From Pleurocapsa sp. FMAR1 (GTDB lineage: Bacteria; Cyanobacteriota; Cyanobacteriia; Cyanobacteriales; Xenococcaceae), in contig NZ_OY762512.1 of NCBI RefSeq assembly GCF_963665995.1, positions 1,860,001 through 1,924,000 on the forward strand: DNA of 64,000 nt, given 5' to 3'. Below the pieces are notes generated by a model that saw only the letters and a program-made list of their open reading frames with translations, ran no database searches and had not been told where the DNA came from. A program made the translations under genes and the position numbers. Numbering within the stretch: the stretch's first letter is position 1; each line of letters opens with the position of its first letter. Positions 62,288 through 64,000 of the stretch are shown here, one piece after another.

Positions 62288-64000
62288 TTGACCCTTGCCT
62301 TTGATAACCTTGTTGATGCCGATATAGCCAAGCCAGCTAGATATTTGGGTAACGAACTTGGTGCAGTACATAAACCCTGGACAGAAGCCGAGGTGCGTTG
62401 GGTGCTGACTTATCCTGAAGTCTATGAGGTGGGGGCATCAAATTTAGGTCATATTATTCTTTACAATATAATTAATGCTCAACCGCAACAGTTGTGCGAT
62501 CGCACTTATCTTCCCGCACCCGATCTTTCAGCAAAGCTGCGCTCGACTAATACTCCCTTATTTGCTCTAGAATCAAAGCGATCGCTTTTAGATTTTGATA
62601 TTTTAGGCTTTAGTCTCAGCTATGAGTTAGGGGCAACAAACATCTTAGAAATGCTGAGTTTGGCAAATATTCCCTTAACCTGGCAAGAAAGGGATGCAGG
62701 AGACTATCCGTTAATTTTTGCAGGGGGACAAACCGCTACATCTAACCCCGAACCTTATGCAGATTTCTTTGACTTTATTGCTTTGGGTGATGGAGAAGAG
62801 CTTTTACCCGAAATTGGTCTGGTCATTAAAGAGGCTAAGGCAGCAGGATTGAGTAAAGCAAAGTTATTACTAGATTTGGCGCAAGTTCCTGGGGTATACG
62901 TTCCTAGATTCTATAAAATGGCGCAAGATGGCTCAGTTCATCCTACTAACCCTGAAGTACCTAAGCGTATATTACGTCGGGTTGCTACGCCTATTCCTGC
63001 CTATTCTATTGGCTTAGTTCCCTTTATTGAAACCGTACACGATCGCCTTACCGTAGAAATAAGAAGAGGCTGTACTCGTGGTTGCCGTTTTTGTCAGCCA
63101 GGAATGCTAACTCGCCCTGCCACAGATGTTGAACCAGATAAAGTCGTAGACGCAATTACCAAGGGAATGCGCGCCACTGGCTACAATGAGTTTTCTTTAT
63201 TATCTCTTAGTTGCTCTGATTATTTAGCTCTTCCAGCAGTAGGAATGGAGATTAAAAATCGCTTGCAAGAGGAGAATATATCCCTGTCTCTTCCAAGCCA
63301 AAGAGTTGATCGTTTTGATGACAACATTGCCGATATAATTGGTGGCTTGAGAAAGTCTGGGTTAACCTTTGCCCCCGAAGCTGGCACGCAACGAATGCGA
63401 GATGTGGTGAATAAAGGATTAACTAATGAAGAATTACTCAGAGGTATTCAAACCGCTGTTGCCCGTGGCTGGAGTAAGGTCAAACTGTACTTTATGATCG
63501 GTTTACCTGGAGAAACTGATGTAGATGTAGCTGGTATTGCTGAAACGGTGCGCTGGTTGCGCCGAGAATGTAGTCAGCTTAGTAGTAAACGCCTTAACTT
63601 TAATATTACTATTTCTAACTTTACTCCTAAACCCCATACGCCTTTTCAGTGGCATTCTGTCTCTACCAGTGAGTTTAGACGCAAACAAAATCTATTGCGA
63701 GAAGAATTTCGCCGTATCAAAGGTGTAAAAATTAACTACACTGATGTCCGCATCTCGGCAATGGAAGACTTTGTAGGCAGAGGCGATCGCCGTTTAGCCC
63801 CTGTAGTTAAACGGGCTTGGGAATTGGGTGCAGGCATGGATTCTTGGTGGGAAAATTTAGATAAAGCTTATGGTGCTTGGTCACAGGCGATCGCTGAAGC
63901 GGATTTAACCTGGAAATATCGTCAGGTAGAAGATGGAGAATGGAATATCTTTTTAGATGCCGATACAGCCACCTCTATTGAAGATGCCACTGATGCACCC
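62288..64000 (+). CDS. TIGR03960-type radical SAM protein, C-terminus beyond the window
   Basis: The frame is open from TTG at 62288 to the window end (571 residues visible). AGGAG at 62274-62278 lies nine bases before the TTG and supports this start (MTLAFDNLVDADIAKPARYL). After an N-terminal B12-binding-like region (YPEVYEVGASNLGHIILYNI, then FAGGQTATSNPEPYADFFDF), the radical-SAM cluster motif is RRGCTRGCRFCQPG, with three cysteines. APEAGTQRMRDVVNKGL is also typical. Family members are large, often fused to a DUF2344 domain at the C-terminus. The reaction is unknown. Confidence 0.88.
   Translation, partial: MTLAFDNLVDADIAKPARYLGNELGAVHKPWTEAEVRWVLTYPEVYEVGASNLGHIILYNIINAQPQQLCDRTYLPAPDLSAKLRSTNTPLFALESKRSLLDFDILGFSLSYELGATNILEMLSLANIPLTWQERDAGDYPLIFAGGQTATSNPEPYADFFDFIALGDGEELLPEIGLVIKEAKAAGLSKAKLLLDLAQVPGVYVPRFYKMAQDGSVHPTNPEVPKRILRRVATPIPAYSIGLVPFIETVHDRLTVEIRRGCTRGCRFCQPGMLTRPATDVEPDKVVDAITKGMRATGYNEFSLLSLSCSDYLALPAVGMEIKNRLQEENISLSLPSQRVDRFDDNIADIIGGLRKSGLTFAPEAGTQRMRDVVNKGLTNEELLRGIQTAVARGWSKVKLYFMIGLPGETDVDVAGIAETVRWLRRECSQLSSKRLNFNITISNFTPKPHTPFQWHSVSTSEFRRKQNLLREEFRRIKGVKINYTDVRISAMEDFVGRGDRRLAPVVKRAWELGAGMDSWWENLDKAYGAWSQAIAEADLTWKYRQVEDGEWNIFLDADTATSIEDATDAP

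Noticed and set aside
63503-63728. Open frames on both strands inside the radical-SAM gene
   Set aside because: They are shadows of the long partial gene from 62288 to the window end.
1-64000. tRNA, rRNA, CRISPR or prophage genes
   Set aside because: I looked for T-loop patterns, regular direct repeats with spacers, and phage structural or integrase genes and saw none.

Overview
The window is chromosomal DNA from an oxygenic, low-GC cyanobacterium. The evidence is an allophycocyanin-type core subunit (ApcF), PsaD of photosystem I, NdhO of NDH-1, a high-light-inducible one-helix protein, a CrtW-type carotenoid ketolase, and HIP1 palindromes (GCGATCGC) scattered throughout. The mobile-element load and gene set would suit a Pleurocapsales-like or related coccoid lineage, but I cannot fix the genus from sequence alone. 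I saw no rRNA, tRNA or CRISPR array.

Layout. 1-5.7 kb is an accessory strip: a cut-off membrane protein, an IS630 copy, an IS4-type copy with a perfect 9-bp target duplication, an unknown acidic protein, a pentapeptide-repeat protein, a broken small gene and two MITE-like elements. Both transposase genes are dead, and each carries a small palindromic element. 5.7-13 kb is housekeeping: def, infC, an alpha/beta hydrolase, ndhO, ggt and comEC. 12.9-13.5 kb holds a decayed Crp/Fnr regulator wedged between two MITEs. 13.6-16.5 kb has groES-groEL with a CIRCE operator, and apcF. 16.8-21 kb is a nitrogen module, glnN (type III glutamine synthetase) and amt, each preceded by a GTA-N8-TAC NtcA site. 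21-27 kb is an envelope-polysaccharide group (GT39-type membrane protein, Wzx-like flippase, methyltransferase, GT4). 27.4-29.3 kb is a likely photoprotection group: Hli, a cytochrome-b6-like protein lacking one haem ligand, and crtW. 29.4-32.4 kb has a broken SDR gene and a type II restriction-modification pair. 32.5-39 kb has an AI-2E-type exporter, an MprF-like protein with permuted modules, a YflT-like protein, and a divergent LuxR/DJ-1 pair with a broken DUF6220 gene. 39-51 kb is mixed: sulfatase, rhomboid, DUF1400 hydrolase, flavin-reductase-like protein, TVP38 protein, PhoX, a BlaI/M56 pair and a secreted unknown. 51-57 kb has an anti-sigma/SigG pair, a ComFB-like protein, an M23 peptidase and a DICT-GAF histidine kinase. 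57-64 kb has psaD, trpE, a 2-oxoglutarate oxygenase whose start codon lies on a MITE end, an unusual diadenylate-cyclase-like protein, and a large radical-SAM protein running off the window.

How it fits together. The stable parts are light harvesting, nitrogen assimilation, chaperones and envelope building. The unusual biology is in the small mobile DNA. A MITE family present in three copies shares its terminal sequence with the local IS630 element. A second, palindromic element sits inside one MITE copy and also inside the IS630 transposase gene. The protein-level oddities I would look at first are the DAC-like protein at 60.6-62.1 kb, the permuted MprF at 33.9-36.5 kb, and the haem-ligand-deficient cytochrome-b6-like protein beside crtW at 27.8-29.3 kb.
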